Source: Cheiracanthium punctorium (taxonomy: Eukaryota > Arthropoda > Arachnida > Araneae > Cheiracanthiidae). From it: a stretch of DNA of 64,000 nt. A program made the translations under genes and the position numbers. Of the stretch, positions 1-12,531 are shown piece after piece; within the stretch, counting starts at the first letter, position 1, and each line of letters begins with the position of its first letter. The notes under the pieces are model-generated. The model searched no databases and was not told the DNA's origin. It saw nothing but the letters and a program-made list of their open reading frames with translations. The stretch is taken from contig JAWZYV010012528.1 of the NCBI GenBank assembly GCA_038373885.1, positions 124,001 to 188,000 on the forward strand, read 5' to 3'.

Positions 1-719
1 GGCAGACCGTGTACAGACGCTTAGGGCACATTGGTCTATATGCTCGTAGGCCTGTCAGATGTGTTCCACTTACCGCAATTCACTGTCGCCTGCGATTAAC
101 CTGGAGTAGAGAGCATGCATTGTGGACACCGCAACAGTGGTCTTGTGTGATGTTTTCCAGGTTTAGTTTGGAGTCTGATTCTCGCCGGACATTCATCTGG
201 AGAGCGCCAGGTACCCGTTACCACCAAGAGAACACCATTGAAAGACACCGTTACGGTGGTGCAGGATGGCTCGTTTGGGGAGGAATTATTCTTGGTTCCA
301 GAACTGACCTGCATGTTCAGAGTGTAACGATGACAGGCCACATCTATCGGGATGTCATTCTGGAACAACATGTACGTTTGTTTCGGGGCGCCATGGGTGC
401 TGAATTTGTGTTTATGGATGACAACGCCCGTCCTCACCGTGCAAACATTGTAGACGAATGCCTTCAATCGGAGGATATCACCCGTATGCATTGGCCAGCA
501 TACTCACCGGACTTGAATCCAATAGAGCATGTGTGGGATATGCTTGGCCGACGAATTACAGCCCGTCAACCCCCTCCCACTTCTCTACCGGAACTTAGGA
601 GTGCATTGCTTGATGAGTGGTGTAATATTCCAGAAGATCAGATTGATCATTTGATACTCAGCATGCCTAGGCGTTGTCAGGCCTGTATTGCATCGTCCGG
701 GAGACATACTCCGTATTAA
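1..719 (+). pseudogene. Tc1-family transposase, 3' part, catalytic Asp deleted
   Basis: The frame is open from the left edge of the window to TAA at 717-719, so the N-terminal part of the gene lies outside. The protein reads as the catalytic half of a Tc1 transposase, the DDE enzyme that cuts and re-inserts the element at TA sites. Recognisable pieces, in order, are the ARRPVRCVPLT linker, the RFSLESDSRRTFIWR region, YGGAGWLVWGGI, FMDDNARPH with the second catalytic Asp, SPDLNPIEHVWD with the catalytic Glu, and the C-terminal PRRCQACI...HTPY. Family members have FSDES or FTDES before RFSL. Here FS runs straight into RFSL, so three residues including the first catalytic Asp are missing in frame, around base 160. 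The deletion looks like a 9-bp slip between TCC repeats. No stop codon follows, so the copy is young or the loss is recent, but it should be catalytically dead. Confidence 0.88.
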
Positions 720-802
720 CCATCCTACTAACCATGTTATACTGTTTTTTGTAAATAGGTTCTTTTTTGAAATTCGGTCAAGGTAGTAAAACTTGCAATT
801 TT

Positions 803-859
803 TATTAATTATGTCAAACATATAGCATCTTTTTTGCTATATGTTTGACATAATTAATA
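803..859. repeat. Perfect 25-bp hairpin with 7-nt loop
   Basis: Bases 803-827 are the exact reverse complement of 835-859, with the loop TCTTTTT between them. The arms are AT-rich but non-repetitive (core TATGTCAAACATATAGCA). It lies about 85 bp past the stop codon of the Tc1 fragment. It could be a transposon end that folded back or a recent inverted duplication; a small-RNA hairpin cannot be judged from sequence alone. Confidence 0.85.
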
Positions 860-1003
860 CATACTTCTTAATCTAATTAATCTAATACATACTTCATTGT
901 TCTTTACTTTTTGTTTAATAAATAGACTTTACAAATAAGTCAAATTTGTTTTGCTTCTTTCTCTTTCTTTGCCTGAACTTCATTATCCTTAATTTATGGA
1001 CAT

Positions 1004-1928
<925 letters not shown>

Positions 1929-3842
1929 TTATCCGATGTTCCTGAACCGATGTCCTAAAGAAGACACTGTTTCTGTTTTGATAGTGATAGTCTGTTCATG
2001 ATAGTCTTTGCAGTGTTCTGTTAGTGATAGTCTTTGCAAATGTTTTTGTAATATAATGCAAAATATATGGTCTGTGCCACACTCCGTATTGTCGTTCACC
2101 ACTTTCACTTTTGTCATTTCGAAGCCTTGCTAATAGCTATCTTGAAGTTCCCAATGCTCAGGATCAAGTTCCAGGAACTCTTGTCGATGCATAACAGGAT
2201 AAAAACATGTTTGTGTTTCCATCACTAAAATGGTTAATGTCTTAGTCATAAATTCGTCAATCTCCTGTGCTTTTGCAATCTTGTGCACGTTAGTGGTTCA
2301 TCCTCGCCATCTCGTTCATGAAGGGTTTTCACCATCTTTTGCTTTTCCTCTACTGAAACCTATCCAAATCAAAGAAATCTAGTGCTACGAGATGCTCGCT
2401 GAGATATTAAAGATGTGGTTATAGTTTGTTGGCAGCCACAGCTGATATTTCTGGGTATTCCTCTTTCCATGCTATAAGAAGGTGAAGAAGCTTCAAATCA
2501 TTTCTCGGTGCTTGCACGGGAAGAGGTTATGGTGAAGTTATTAGAGACAGATTTAATTTAAGATTAAATGGCGTTGTGTGATAATACTGGTTCGATACCC
2601 TTAATTGCAATATAATAAAAAGACATTGAAATACTTAAAACTATTTTTTTGAAAAGAAACTATTGAAACTTTAAGTTATTACAACGGCTGGTGGTGACTA
2701 GCGAAATAAAAACTACGTCCTATAAGGACAGTGATAATAATATGGAATGAATTAAAAATTACGCTAGCACAGAATTACGTATTGGCGAGAGCAAACACTT
2801 GGCTGAGATAAATAACGCCAATTCTAGAGCAACCCTAAAAGTTAATCCAATAAAATTAAAATGGCGGAATCGCGAGGAAATAATTTTAAAGATGAGGCAG
2901 GGCAACAACAAAAACTTACGCCAGCAGGATGCCAAACAGGGGAAGCAAATATGTTCATTGCGATTGCAAACGGACGCAATGTAATCTATTTTTAGCACAA
3001 CGACGCCACCAGATCTGAAGAGACAAATAAACAATTAAGAATAATGCATACGCGGAAACGCGAATATACAGATTAAAAATCCGAAGTGACCGAAAAATGA
3101 GAACAGAAATGATTTAGAATAGATGATTTTTGGATAGATTATATTAAAGAAAGCCAAAATAAATGATTATTAAAAATTAGATAAGTGATCTTCATCACAG
3201 AGGTTCTGTAAACGAAGCTCTCAGATATTCTTTCACGATAAAGATCCAGATGTCACGAATATCTTTGTTTTTCCTGCTGCAAGTTTTAACTGGTTATTAA
3301 ACACCTACAATTTGAAGCCATAAAGAATCTTCGAAATCCATCTGGCCTAAGGATAGATCTTGCAGCACGAAAGCGTACACCACGATAAAGTGTTCCTCCC
3401 AGAAAGATTATAACAAAATTCAGCATCTCCCTGTAATCTTCTCTTGCATGGGGCATCTGAATGGCTGCCAGCACCTCAGAGATTCTTTTTCCAAATTCCA
3501 AGTTAGAGTAATCTATCGTTGACCATGACAGCTGAAATAATTTAAAAAGCTGTACAGAAGATCCTGGACGTGGTTGTCCCATTTATTGCTTGAATACGGC
3601 AGAAAGTACAATTTCTAGAATGTGGTGCCACTAAGCAAAATACAAACGTTGTTCTCCAACCCTCTGTTCCAATGTCAAACATATTCCAATTTTAATACCC
3701 GTATTACTGGATGTCGTATCGAAGCACATACTCTGTACGAGCTCAGTAAGTGTCCATTTATCTAACAGTTTAGCAATGGAATTTGCTGTGCCAATTCCTG
3801 TCTCAGACTGTAATTTAGGAACACTCGATAGTTCATCATGAA
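1929..3842 (-). pseudogene. hAT-like transposase, heavily broken copy
   Basis: Read on the minus strand, this stretch aligns piece by piece with the hAT transposase at 15606-17859. In order, from high to low coordinates: SVPKLQSETGIGTANSIAKLLDKW, MCFDTTSSNTGIKIG with an intact second catalytic-type Asp, WHHILEIVLSAVF, GKRISEVLAAIQMPHAREDYREMLNFVIIFLGGTLYRGVRFRA, NKDIRDIWIFIVKEYL, APRNDLKLLHLLIAWKE, ISAVAANKL, YLSEHLVALDFFDL, EEKQKMVKTL, FLELDPEHWELQDSY and the C-terminal VVNDNTECG (compare VNDLAERG). Several stops and frameshifts separate these blocks, and the CRHH-type motif has its Cys changed to a stop. The N-terminal part and both TIRs were not found. It differs enough from the 15-18 kb copy to be another subfamily. 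Confidence 0.75.
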
Positions 3843-4228
3843 TGTTTGATCCTGATACTTATACTAGTAAGCAATCCTACTTTGCTTTTCCAGGCATATT
3901 TTGCATTAGTTTCCAGTGCCAGTGAACTATCAAGGGAACGGATGCCACACCGCTGTAATCAAGATTGCGCTCACGACAAACGGTTGCAAAGAAAGCTAGG
4001 ACATTCAGGAAAATTTTATTTCTTTAACTGTTCGGAAATTGTTTACCTTGTAGATGTAGAGTCGTTAAACGTTTGAAATTATACCCTTTTGAATGTAGTT
4101 TTATATCCGGTAATGACATTATGCACTATTCTTCATCTGTCCATTTTGCGAATTTTTAAAAGAAATTGATTGTGTTGCGCGACCTTTAAATATTATTTGA
4201 TTGAACTGAAATTTTGCATATATATATA
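3843..4228. other. Spacer without recognisable features
   Basis: A short open stretch (3846-4076, plus) has no recognisable domain and looks random. A short TA run at about 4218-4230 leads into the next element. Confidence 0.5.
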
Positions 4229-4662
4229 TAGGGTGATTCGCTACCAGATTGACAAACTTGCAGGGGGTGTAGGGGGTGCTGAGACGGTTCAGAGTCACAT
4301 AGCAATGCGGGTTCGGAAACGTCTTCTTCATTAGGACTGTTAATAATCACTTTGGAAGAAGTGTTGCGTCTAATTTCTTAAGCAAGTTTTATAAACAATG
4401 GGCTTTCTTCAGACAATTTCTTAAATGTAATGAAAGAAACAATTCTGAAATAACATTTTTAATCAAGTGCATTCGGTGAAAGAGGGATTAGTTATTGAAA
4501 AACCATGGTCGGAAAGTTTACTATAACTTGAACACTTCTAAAGTGATTATTAACAGGTACATGAAGACGACGTTTCCGACCCTGCATTGGTATGTGATTG
4601 CTGTATGCTCTGCACCCCCTACACCCACTACAAGTTTGTCAGTCTGGTGGCGAATCACCCTG
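4229..4662. mobile_element. Foldback MITE with ~130-bp inverted ends
   Basis: The left arm from about 4229 (AGGGTGATTCGCTACCAG, then GACAAACTTGCAGGGGGTGT) is matched inverted by the right arm ending near 4662 (CTGGTGGCGAATCACCCT). Similarity runs inward for about 130-140 bp, through GTCGGAAACGTCNTCTTCAT and the TAATAATCACTTT blocks, leaving about 145 bp in the middle. There is no coding capacity. Both sides sit in TA-rich sequence, so the target duplication cannot be read. The next Tc1 element starts only 14 bp to the right. Confidence 0.8.
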
Positions 4663-4820
4663 TATATCTACATATACACTGCCCGACATTGAAAATGCAA
4701 CACCCGTAAGGAGTGGCCAGAAAGTGTTGAAACTCGGCAAGCAGAGAGAGAGAGCAGTGAACAGTAAGTGATATTTATTTCAAAATTAGATGCATAATAC
4801 TGAGGGAGAGCAGCGTCGTC

Positions 4821-5854
4821 TTAGTAGGTTGTCGGACCACCGTGGACGGCGATAGACGAAGCAACACGTCTAGGTACTGAGATAATGAGAGTACGAATGG
4901 CGTCCTGAGTAATGTTTCTCTATTCCCTGTCAACCATTTGCCACAGTTCGTCTTCGAAACGGGCTAGTGGCAGGGTCTACAATGGCGTCCAATCACATCC
5001 CAAATATGTTCGATTGGCGACAGATCAGGAGAGTACGATGGCCAGGGAAGCGTCTGTACACCTTGCAGAACACGTTGGTTGATGCCAGCAGTATGCGGTC
5101 GAGCGTTATACTGCTGATACAGGGCGTTGGGAACCGTTTGAAGGTAGGGGAGTGTCACTGGCTGCAGCACATCATCCACATATTGTTGAGCCGTCATAGT
5201 GCCCCGAATACGAACTAGAGGTAACCTGGAGTCATACGCAATTGCTCCCCAAAACCATGATGCCACGTTGTCGCGCGGTGGGGCGTTCTACATTTGCTGC
5301 CGGATTGGACCTGTTTCCACGTCGACGACATACTCGTATGCGGAGACTATCACTGGAGAAACAGAAGCGTGACTCATCTGAGAACACGATCCTGTGCCAT
5401 TCTGTCGTCCACGTCGCTCTAGCCTGGCACTACTGCTGTCGTAGGCGTCTATGTTGTGGAGCCAATGGCAGTCTTCTTAACGGACGTCATCAGTGCAGGC
5501 CACTAGCAATCTGTCGAAGGGAAATGGTTCTGGACGATATAGGACGAACATCCAAGTGTCTTGAACATGTCGCAGAATGGAGGTTGAAGTAGCTTGCGGG
5601 GCCGCCACCGCTTGTCGGAGGATGCGTCGATCCACGAGTGCTGATGTCACTCTGGCTGCACCGGCCCCCCTTTAACTTGCCACATTTCTTTGTTCCAACC
5701 ATCTTCGGCACAGCCGGTGTACACTGGACACATCCAGGTGTGTGTCTGCCGAGATTTGCCGAATGGACCAACCTGCCCTTCTCAGTCCGATCACCATGCC
5801 CCTTGTAAAATCGTCGGTCTACTGGAGCTGCCTCCGTTGACGGCGACCTGGCAT
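4821..5854 (-). pseudogene. Tc1 transposase, frameshifted, second Asp changed to Tyr
   Basis: The minus-strand reading starts at ATG 5854 with MPGRRQRRQ and shows the first helix-turn-helix (RRAGWSIRQISADTHLDVSS, CRRWLEQRN). After stops and frameshifts it reads VDRRILRQAV, SQMSHASVSP and then a long clean stretch from 5266: ASWFWGAIAYDSRLPLVRIR, TAQQYVDDVLQPV, QQYNARPHTA and SPDLSPIEHIWDVIGRH. After another frameshift it ends ARFEDELWQMVDRE, VPRRVASSIAVHGGPTTY with TAA at 4821-4823. The second catalytic residue, Asp in QQDNARPH, is Tyr (codon TAT, bases 5108-5110). The gene is certainly inactive. The intact relative is at 50464-51504. Confidence 0.85.
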
Positions 5855-5925
5855 TCTCTGGTTACACGTGTCTCCTCTGAGACAAGAATAAAATTTCTAC
5901 GACAATTTCTCTAGCAGCAATACTT

Positions 5926-5960
5926 ACCGGTAGAGCACAAAAATTGTCCGCTCTACCGGT
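5926..5960. repeat. 11-bp perfect hairpin inside the Tc1 element
   Basis: ACCGGTAGAGC at 5926-5936 is exactly inverted at 5950-5960, with a 13-nt loop. It lies in the 5' untranslated part of the decayed transposase gene, between start codon and right TIR. Its role is unknown. Confidence 0.8.
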
Positions 5961-6108
5961 TCCTTCCCATATATCTTTTTCCACGTGCACTGGAGAACTG
6001 CAAATTTTACATCATTAGCATAACTCGGCACGGGGGATTTATCCTGAAATTTGCATAATTTTTTGACCACTTCTTCTTGGTGTTGCATCTTCAATGTCAC
6101 GCAGTGCA

Positions 6109-7847
6109 TATATATATATACAGCGTATCCACGTTTAAGTTGTCCGACCTTTATTTTCACAACCGTTAGTTCTAGTCACAAAAATGGTCAAAATTAAATG
6201 ATGAGTGAAGACATAAAATGTTTGTAGTGAGGACAAAAATGAAAAATTACGCAATCCAAATTTGTATACAGCCCTCAGCTGAGTAAAATTCTGCCTATGC
6301 AAAAACATTGGAAACACGAAAAGTTCGATATTAATATGACCAGTACTCACGGAGAAACTCGAGTTCTAAGTTTTAACGGAAAATGAAGGCACCGTACATA
6401 AATGGAGATTCAAAATATTGCCCTGTCAGAAGAAGAACGATCTTCTAGAGTAGATATGATCGTAATAAAAGTGTTCTTGTTCAAACCAATAAACAGTATA
6501 GTGTTTGTTTAATCACTGCTATTGGAAAAAAAAATATGTATGCTTTTCATTATACATAAAGACACTCCAGATTGCAGAATATAATTCGAAAAGTATTACT
6601 TATGCTACAGCTTTTTCGGACTTTGCATTTAACATTATCGGACTTCGCATTTAACAAAATTTGTTTAGTTAAATCCTTTGGTAGTTTTGTTTTATTGATT
6701 TAACAGAAGTATGTTTGATTCAACCAAATCGATTTAACAAATGCATTTTTAAAATAACAACATGTTTTGATGGATAAAGAACCAATCAGAATCTTTCAAC
6801 AATCAATGCATGTGTGAATAGGCAGTGAAAGGCAAACGAGATTTGATTTTACGAGACAACAAGAATTAGTAAAGTCAATTACACAAGTACGTTAAAGCAT
6901 GTCTGTTATTATGTGCATGACTTTACTAATCGATTCGGGGTTTATTGAGTTTACCGAAAGTTTCAGAGGTAAGTCTTATAGTTTATTCACTAAAATTTAA
7001 TTTTTTGTTTTAGTGCTTTTATATGGAATGGATCGACAGATTTGATTAAAAGCAACTCAATGACAGTTTTTTTGTTTCAATCTCAATCAGTTTTTAGACT
7101 AACGTGAAGCACCCAGAATCACTTGTGTGTTCGTGATAAAATAAAATAATTTTTTTTTTCTAAAATAAAATAGCTCATTATAAGAGAGTGGGTTATATGC
7201 ACTTAAAAATTTTTAAAATATGCATTAAAAACTCCAAAAGCATGAAAAAACTTAAAAATATACATGTGCTATATAACGGCAAAATATGCAAAATAACGGC
7301 GGTTTCATCAGCGCTAATCCATATGCAGTTTTTCCAATCTGCAAATTTCTTCAAGTACTCCATTATGAATAATGGAAGTCATGTTTTTTGCTAGTTAATT
7401 CGTTTTGAATATTTTAATTAATGCCATATTTCTAAAAGCAATCTGAAATGCTGATTATTTAATTTTTTAAATGGGCTGTTGTTGGCAACTAGAGCTTTTT
7501 CGCCCTGCGAGACGTGACCATTTTCCTCCTTTTGTACTAAAGAACATCGCACAGTCAGTAAAGTTTGCATAAGTTTGAACTTGCTTTTTTTTCCCCGCAT
7601 AATCTGTACTAGTTAGACTACGATGATTATGTATAATAGTTATCTGGCGGAAAACTTTTAAAGCGAAAAAAAATACGAAAATGATAGTAAAAAGTGTTAG
7701 AATAGAGATTGGAATATACGAAAAGAGGAAATACGCCATTTTATGCACACATGGAGAATGTGTGATTTGGCACTAGGTTTTTGTGTTAAAATTCTTGAAA
7801 ATGAAGAATATAGAGTAATTCAAGGATGTGTTCTAATATTAGGAGGT
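6109..7847. other. AT-rich spacer, possible transposon end at its left
   Basis: Begins with a short TA tract, then ACAGCGTATCCACGTTTAAG, which has the look of a foldback or Tc1-type end, but no inverted partner was found. The rest (6360-7847) is AT-rich with poly-T and poly-A runs and no coding similarity that I can support. Confidence 0.4.
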
Positions 7848-8058
7848 CAGGGCAGAAGGGGTTAAGATACACCTATACACCGCCCTGGGTGGAAAATTTT
7901 TTAAAGCATTCTAACGCGTACTCACGTTTCATCTAGTGAAAACCAACCAAAACTACAGACCGTTACATCGACGGCCGCGCGGTCGGCTAGAACACTCTAC
8001 CTTTACACTTCATCCATGTACCATGTTCAGTGTCTTTTCCACTAGGCAAAGATGGGGC
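7848..8058 (-). mobile_element. tRNA-derived SINE, full length, old
   Basis: Read on the minus strand, the head has an A box (TTTGCCTAGTGGA, around 8038-8050) and a B box (GTGTTCTAGCC, around 7984-7996), the internal promoter pair of a tRNA gene. The body follows with TAACGGTCTGTAGTTTTGGT, CGTTAGAA and a tail rich in CCCAGGGCGG and TTAACC. The body matches the SINEs at 24509 and 42650, so these are one family. It is a non-coding retroposon made by RNA polymerase III transcription and copied by a LINE enzyme. Confidence 0.72.
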
Positions 8059-9599
8059 AGTTCCACGACGAAATACATCACTTCTGTAATTTCCTTCACT
8101 TTATGCTTACTGTGGTCAGGTTTCATTCAATGGTGAAATCTTCTACGAATGATTTTACCCGGCGTCTGAGCTGTCTTTCCGAGATCTGTATTTCCGCTTG
8201 CAGCGTCTTCTATCAGCACACTTTGTAACTAATATTTTGTGTTCAACGCCATAGTTTTTTTAAATAAACATCGCACCGATTTCATGCTTTTAGCAATCAT
8301 CGTTTATCACCAGTTTAGGGAACCTTTTTTTAGCTCACGCAATCAAATATTCTTCGTGAAGCAGTCTGTATATGCAGTGATATTAAGAGTAATAAATAGG
8401 AAGAGAAGGAAGCAATACTACCCAGCTATACTACTAGTTATTTAAAAGTTACCGGGAAAGAAAATGGTTATTTATTTTTTTTTCTCAAAAAATGTTATTG
8501 TCATCCAGAAATGACTCATACATTTTTCATAAGCTAATATTGTGCAGCTTTGAATTTTTTGTAAAGAAAAGTAAATTAGGTGATAAAATACTTCAAGGGG
8601 CTAAATTAACAAATTTTAAAAGCCTGTTAATTAATTCTTTTCGTTCTAAAAGTAGTTTTACTTCTAAATTTTAAAAAAAGTGGAAATTACTACAATGTAT
8701 AACGTTATAGCGATAATTTTAATGCAATTATTTCAAGAAATAAGTTTTTTTTTAACAAAAGAAAAATCTGCGTTTTAATCTGCATTAGATAAATCTATTT
8801 TCTTCTGACTCATTTTAATTTAGGCAAGCCGAATTTTTAAATAACTATGTTTAATAACCTTATTTATTTGGTAAAAACTTAAAAAAAAATTTCTTAGAGA
8901 AATATTTGCTATGACTTTTCTTAAATTTTGTAGTATACGTCTAAAGCTAACTAAATTATTAAATGAATTTTATAGGGAATTTGCTTTATTGTCTGCTATT
9001 ACAATCAGCTGCGTCGTTTATTTACTGGAATACCCAGCTTCTCTGTGTTGAGTTAAACCTTTTTTAAAATTTCTGTTTACTGTTTCCTGAAAAGTTTATA
9101 TTTGCTTGCATATGCAATTTCCGAGAAGAAAAAAACTAAGTATTTTCAATTTTTATCTTCTTTTATTTATTTAATGAACGACATCATGCATTTTATATTT
9201 GATTAAGAACTTAAGTAAAAAATTTGTGCATTACATTCTCTTTCCTTTGATACTTTGAACAATAAAAAAATATAATTATTTTCTCCTTATTCATTATTTT
9301 AATTATGTTACTTCTTGATTTAATATGCATTATTTTGCCGTACGTTTCTTATTCAAGCACATTTTCAAGTAAATTAAATATTCTTATGTAATTTAATATG
9401 CATTCAAAGTACACCTTTATAATAGGAAGTTTACTGGAAAAAAATCGAGAAAACCAAAGTTAAAACACATTGACAATTAACCATTTTAGAATACATGTTT
9501 TATTCTATGTTACTTAAAATAATTTTTTTATGAAGGCTGAACTACATACTTTTAGCACATGAGAAAGGAACATAATTAAAAGAAAAAAATTCACATTTT
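8059..9599. other. AT-rich spacer
   Basis: About 1.5 kb of very AT-rich sequence with homopolymer runs. Short open frames (8239-8445, 8492-8674 plus) have no recognisable domain. I see no structured repeat. Confidence 0.5.
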
Positions 9600-10105
9600 A
9601 CTAGGAGCGTTCAAAAAAATAAGTTACACATGAAAAATACAAGCCAAAAGCACATTATTGAGAAGCGCGTTTTAAAACAATACGACACACATATATACTT
9701 TTTTTCTATAGAACATTCTACTCGCTGCAGACAATTTTCGGAATGTTGCATCAGTCGTTCGATTCCATGACAAAATAAAATCCCTCATTAGTAGTGAGGC
9801 CATTCTTAGAACAAAAGTTTGAACATGGCCATCGTTACAAACTTATCTTCTACTCCAATGTTCTTTGAGCTTGTTTAACGTGGAAGATGCAAGGAACCAG
9901 AGTGAGGCTGTACAGTGGATGGGCAGATCTCCCATCCAAAACTGCGAAGCAAACCCTGTGTTGTGCGTGCCTTCTGAGATTTTACATTGTCGTGTAAGGG
10001 GGTTATACTTATGTTTAACTTTACGCGTATCTTGGTTTTCACAGCTTTGCTGAAATCTCTTCTTAGGCAGAACACAGAGGTTCGCTGAACATCTATTAAC
10101 TTTCA
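9600..10105 (-). pseudogene. mariner-like transposase C-terminal remnant
   Basis: On the minus strand a degenerate reading gives DLPIHCTASLWFLASSTLNK, LKEHW, then in shifted frames DGHVQTFVL and HGIERLMQHSENCLQRVECS with IEKKYI. This order resembles the end of mariner/SETMAR-type transposases: the PPYSPDLAPSDYHLF block, KLKEHL, then the GI..LV.RW.KC...GDYVEK block. No catalytic residue is clearly kept. The sequence after it (GTGTAACTTATTTTTTTGAA, near 9610-9630 inverted) could be the end repeat. It was matched by eye to very weak blocks, so it may be wrong. Confidence 0.45.
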
Positions 10106-10200
10106 ATGAACGTTCAGTGATGTACTCTTAACTTCTATTAACGTTAAGAGAACATATGTGTACTGTATTGGCTAGTGTTTGTCAGACTTAACGTTGCAGT
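10070..10200. repeat. AACGTT-rich palindromic relic
   Basis: Contains TGAACGTTCA, CTCTTAAC...GTTAAGAG and GAACATCTATTAAC. The same words occur in the 109-bp element at 53291 (GAACGTCTATTAACG, TTGAACGTTAA). The left edge, AGGCAGAACACAGAGG, is a poor match to the CCCAGGTAGCACA end of that group. It is probably a decayed member. Confidence 0.4.
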
Positions 10201-11736
10201 AAGCTTCCAGTTGAGGCATCATTTTTTTTCTAATATTAAACAGTAATGACTGCTACTATCCGATTGAAATTGCTACCATTGAATCCATAAAACTCCATTA
10301 TTGTCTGAACATGGCAATGATTCCAGGGATACAAGCGTAACTTAATTTTTTAACTCTTTATATAATTATAAAAGGAAAATTTGACTGTATAGAACTTTTT
10401 TTTAAAACAAATTTTATCGTAATGTAATTATCAAACTTTGAAACACTCAAAATTTACTAGACAAATTTACTATAAAAACCTTTCTTAGATTGTAATTTTT
10501 TTTCAAAAATGTAATCTTACGTATTCGGCAATGACTTTAATACTTAGAAGACTTAACAGCAACTGATTTTAACGCTTATTGAATATTAGCTCTTATTTTA
10601 GTGTCCTTCGGTGATTGCAATAATACTTTTTCTTATAAAATACACACGCACCCGCACACTTGCCGAATAATGGTGAATGTATACGTTCTTTAATTTTATT
10701 AATTTAGATTATGGAAAGTTTAAAAAGTTTTATGTTTATTTCGTAACTTATTTTGTATTGAAATTGACAACCGGGTAAAAATAAAGGCCAGATTTAAAAG
10801 ATTTCTAGAGTTACTGATTTCATTTACAGGTTACTTAAACGCTTTACGATTTCTCGCCAATTTGTCAGTTGATATTCTTCTAAATACTTTAAACTAATCT
10901 GTGAAGTTACCGCTTGTAACTGAAGAGCAAGATGAGTAACGATAAAGCAATTTATTTGTCTTTCAGTCTACTTTTTTACGGTTTGGGAATCTGTAATTTT
11001 ACTGCTTTGAGATTTGTATTCGGTTACGAAGTCACGTCAGATGCCATGTAAACTTTAATTTCCTTTTGTCTTAACAAGACCATAAAAACCGAGTTCATCA
11101 CAGTAATTATCGATTCCTAATTTAAAGGTTAATTAGCGCAAGAATTTCATCAGCTTTTTCTCGCATTAATTCGTTTAAATTGGGTAAGAATCTAAGAGTT
11201 AATTTTTTTTTAATGTTCATCATAAATGCTTAAATGAAAGTCCGAGCAAAACACTTAATCTTTTCAACCGTAATTCCTTAAATTAGCACAAGCTCTTCTA
11301 CAATTTATATACGATATATATATATATATACTGGTTATTAGCAGGAAATATTTTTATGTGGCTTTTACGGAGAGTGAGGTCCAGGGCCCTGGCTAAAAGG
11401 GGGGTAGGGGGGGGGCTCTCCCTCTAACACCCGCAGATTTCTATTAACTTGGCAAAATTAGATACCTAGTTGTCAAAATTTGTGAAAAATTTTAACGAAA
11501 ACGATTATTTACTTTCTGGTTCTGGTTCACTTGACAAAATTACGCAAATCCAGTTGGCAAGAGTAAAAAACTTAGTAATAAAGTTGATAAAAAAATAAGT
11601 AAGTTGGTAAAAACCAATATTTGACTTGGCAGTTCATAGACATCTCCCCACCCCCTAAAAAAGTCTTAGTAATGGCTCTGGTGAGGTCAAGCCATTTTCG
11701 ACCGAAAATATGGGGTAATTCTGTTAGATATGACCT
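10201..11736. other. Spacer with TA run and G/C homopolymer patch
   Basis: AT-rich sequence without coding similarity. There is a (TA)n run at about 11309-11330 and a G-run patch at 11394-11417 (GGGGGGTAGGGGGGGGGC), followed by CCCCACCCCC near 11645. Nothing else is recognised. Confidence 0.5.
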
Positions 11737-12236
11737 CCCTAATAGCACAACTGTCACCCGTGACTAAAAAGTGACCACGCGAAACAGTGAAATTAGAGTC
11801 ACAAAGAGTCGCTGTGACGCCACCGTTTAGTCACGCCACAGTCCCAATGTCCGTTCACGGTGACGTCACAATGCGACCCCGCAGAGTAGTCACAACTGCG
11901 ACGACGGTTGCCGCTGTGACCCTTTAGTGACGACACAGAGCGGCCGCAGGCACAGATGTGACTACAATGCGTCGTTACAGCGTAGTCGCGATCACACTGC
12001 AACTGAAATGTGCCGGTACATAGTGGTCACAATGGCGACTCCAATATCACAAAAGTGTCGCAACCGCAACCCTCGTCACGACATTACTAGTATGGGACTA
12101 TTTTGAAAGACAAGCAATCATTAGTTTTCAAAGTAAATTAAGAGAAAGCTTTTGAGGTCCCTAAAATTTCGTTATAACGGTATTTTAAGTTTTGTACGTT
12201 ATTAAAATGTCGGACATTCTAGTTTAGTTATGCGTC

Positions 12237-12283
12237 AAACATGCTTTTTAGATTGGTTACACGAGGGCTATCTGCCTAAGGAG
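12237..12283 (-). mobile_element. SINE 3'-domain fragment
   Basis: The minus strand reads CTTAGGCAGATAGCCCTCGT followed by GTAACC. The same block lies at the 3' part of the SINE at 42650-42840 (TTAGGCAGATACCCCTCGTG) and, weaker, in that at 24509-24748 (TTAGGCGGATCGCCC). Only the tail portion is present here. It lies within the GTGAC foldback element. Confidence 0.5.
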
Positions 12284-12531
12284 TCAACAGGCCCATGTTG
12301 ACAAGATAAACATAACTAGAAAATTCCAGATAATGATGAATTAAAAAAGTAAAAACAAACATTTCAAAATACTAATATGTATACTTACATTTTAAGTCAC
12401 AAAGAAGTTGAATAACTGTAACAAGATATGAATGTAGCCATAGATTGATGCAGCTAGCAAGATCGCAGCAGTCAAACACGCCGGTCGGTAGTACGTGTGC
12501 AAATGCATTGGCGGGCGAAGTCCACTGAGTT

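Larger units (their letters stand above)
4675..6108 (-). mobile_element. Decayed full-length Tc1-type transposon
   Basis: The left end CACTGCCCGACATTGAAAAT at 4677 pairs with the right end that reads, reversed, CACTGCGTGACATTGAAGAT ending at about 6106. Both continue into GCAACACC, and both resemble the ends of the intact element at 50232-51640 (CACTGCTGGCC...GCAACACC). The left flank is TA; the right has drifted to CA. The length of about 1.43 kb is normal for Tc1. The transposase gene inside lies on the minus strand and is broken. Confidence 0.85.

Noticed and set aside
96..491. 131-codon minus-strand open frame
   Set aside because: It is the antisense shadow of the Tc1 transposase at 1-719, which has clear motifs on the plus strand.
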